Shown piece by piece: positions 63,493 to 64,000 of a stretch of 64,000 nucleotides of DNA. The notes beneath the pieces were generated by a model that saw nothing but the letters and a program-made list of their open reading frames with translations, made no database searches and had not been told where the DNA came from. Position 1 is the stretch's first letter. Every line of letters starts with the position of its first letter. The stretch comes from Acinetobacter calcoaceticus (GTDB lineage: Bacteria; Pseudomonadota; Gammaproteobacteria; Pseudomonadales; Moraxellaceae). Position numbers and translations under genes: made by a program. The stretch lies in NCBI RefSeq assembly GCF_016508255.1, contig NZ_JADVKT010000004.1:62001-126000 (forward strand), in the 5' to 3' direction.

Positions 63493-63645
63493 TTTTTATT
63501 CCATAGAATGTGTGGTTGTATTCTCAAGTTATAGACAAAATTGATTTTTGCAAACTGTTTATTAAGACAATCATAAAGATAACAAAATTATTTTTCACTT
63601 TGAAAAGACCCAAACCTCAAGTTTAGGCCTTTCCCATCTTTAAAC

Positions 63646-63999
63646 TCAGTTAGACAACGCTAATAATTTCTGAACATATTGAATCGCATTATTGTCTATG
63701 TCTTGATGAGTCGGAATAACATCGTCTTCTGAAGGGTTCGTGTCTAAACCATAAAATGCATGGAGTGGTTGATAAACTGCCCCAACATATAAAGCCGTTA
63801 GCTCAAATGGAACAAAAATCTTGTCTAAAGAAATTTGATATTCGCCACTTTCTGAATAAATTTTTTCTTCACCACCCGCAGACACAGCCAGCATAAACTT
63901 TTTATTTTTTAGCTTGTCGCCTGTCGAACCATAGGCCCAACCATAGGCCAAAACTTCATCTAGCCATTGTTTTAATAACGGCGGGCAGTTAAACCAATA
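63646..63999 (-). CDS. NAD(P)H quinone oxidoreductase (flavodoxin-like fold), 5' part missing
   Basis: At least 117 residues are visible on the minus strand up to the window edge, and the reading frame stays open beyond it. The segment YWFNCPPLLKQWLDEVLAYG and the following WAYGSTGDKLKNKKFMLAVSAGG are typical of the Flavodoxin_2 fold (KefF, MdaB and YwrO group). The enzyme would reduce quinones with NAD(P)H and FMN or FAD. The catalytic N-terminal part lies outside the window. Confidence 0.85.
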   Translation of the reverse strand, partial: YWFNCPPLLKQWLDEVLAYGWAYGSTGDKLKNKKFMLAVSAGGEEKIYSESGEYQISLDKIFVPFELTALYVGAVYQPLHAFYGLDTNPSEDDVIPTHQDIDNNAIQYVQKLLALSN

Positions 64000-64000
64000 C

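Overview
The window is about 64 kb of a low-GC gammaproteobacterial chromosome that I read as Acinetobacter, probably the calcoaceticus-baumannii complex. The best taxonomic marker is a 296-residue protein matching Acr1, the Acinetobacter fatty acyl-CoA reductase of wax-ester synthesis. Further support comes from the dcw cluster starting at rsmH and stopping after mraY, the his genes split among unrelated genes, a homoserine kinase of the APH-like type, and a stand-alone HisB dehydratase. I see no transposase, prophage, integron or CRISPR array. It looks like core chromosome with a few accessory genes.

Layout. 1-1721: start of the pilMNOPQ operon (minus strand), with pilO cut by the window edge. 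1883-4441: PBP1a. 4535-5353: rlmA. 5406-12536: a minus-strand division and wall operon, rsmH-ftsL-ftsI-murE-murF-mraY, with an intrinsic terminator after mraY. 12768-14468: sulfate-binding protein and a small exported protein. 14585-19199: gltX, a tRNA-Ala/tRNA-Glu operon, an amino-acid permease, an alpha/beta hydrolase and two more identical tRNA-Glu genes. 19290-28192: an uncharacterised protein, a zinc-ribbon membrane protein and a heavy-metal efflux locus (czcI-like, czcC, czcB, czcA, then czcD). 28350-39118: lipoprotein, Sel1 protein, ettA, metY, acr1, a SulP transporter fused to a beta-carbonic anhydrase, and tex. 39781-43726: ompR-envZ and an acetyl-CoA hydrolase/CoA-transferase. 43856-53651: two GNAT proteins, two tRNA-Phe genes and the dispersed histidine genes hisB-hisH, hisA and hisF, with a DUF805 protein, an RNase D-like exonuclease, a Xre-cupin/EamA pair and a thrB operon between them. 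53692-64000: hydroxylase, AraC regulators, aquaporin, LysE exporter, anchored nuclease, Kup, tRNA-Ser, ElbB, a cupin and a truncated quinone reductase.

Functional links. Peptidoglycan synthesis is represented by PBP1a, FtsI, MurE, MurF and MraY. CzcI/C/B/A would move divalent metal across the whole envelope while CzcD exports it from the cytoplasm. HisB, HisH, HisA and HisF supply the middle steps of histidine synthesis. OmpR-EnvZ form a complete two-component pair. The stable-RNA genes have near-consensus promoters, several with GC-rich discriminators, and mostly their own terminators.

I did not find a convincing new multi-gene system. The most interesting unexplained signals are non-coding: a nested inverted-repeat element after aqpZ (56268-56438), a perfect 30-bp palindrome in front of the LysE exporter (57422-57451), three related operator-like palindromes around a Xre/EamA divergent pair (49439-49615), perfect inverted repeats around the tRNA-Ala operon, and a 14-bp inverted repeat between czcA and czcD. 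All functions are assigned from sequence motifs and family knowledge. No database search was run.
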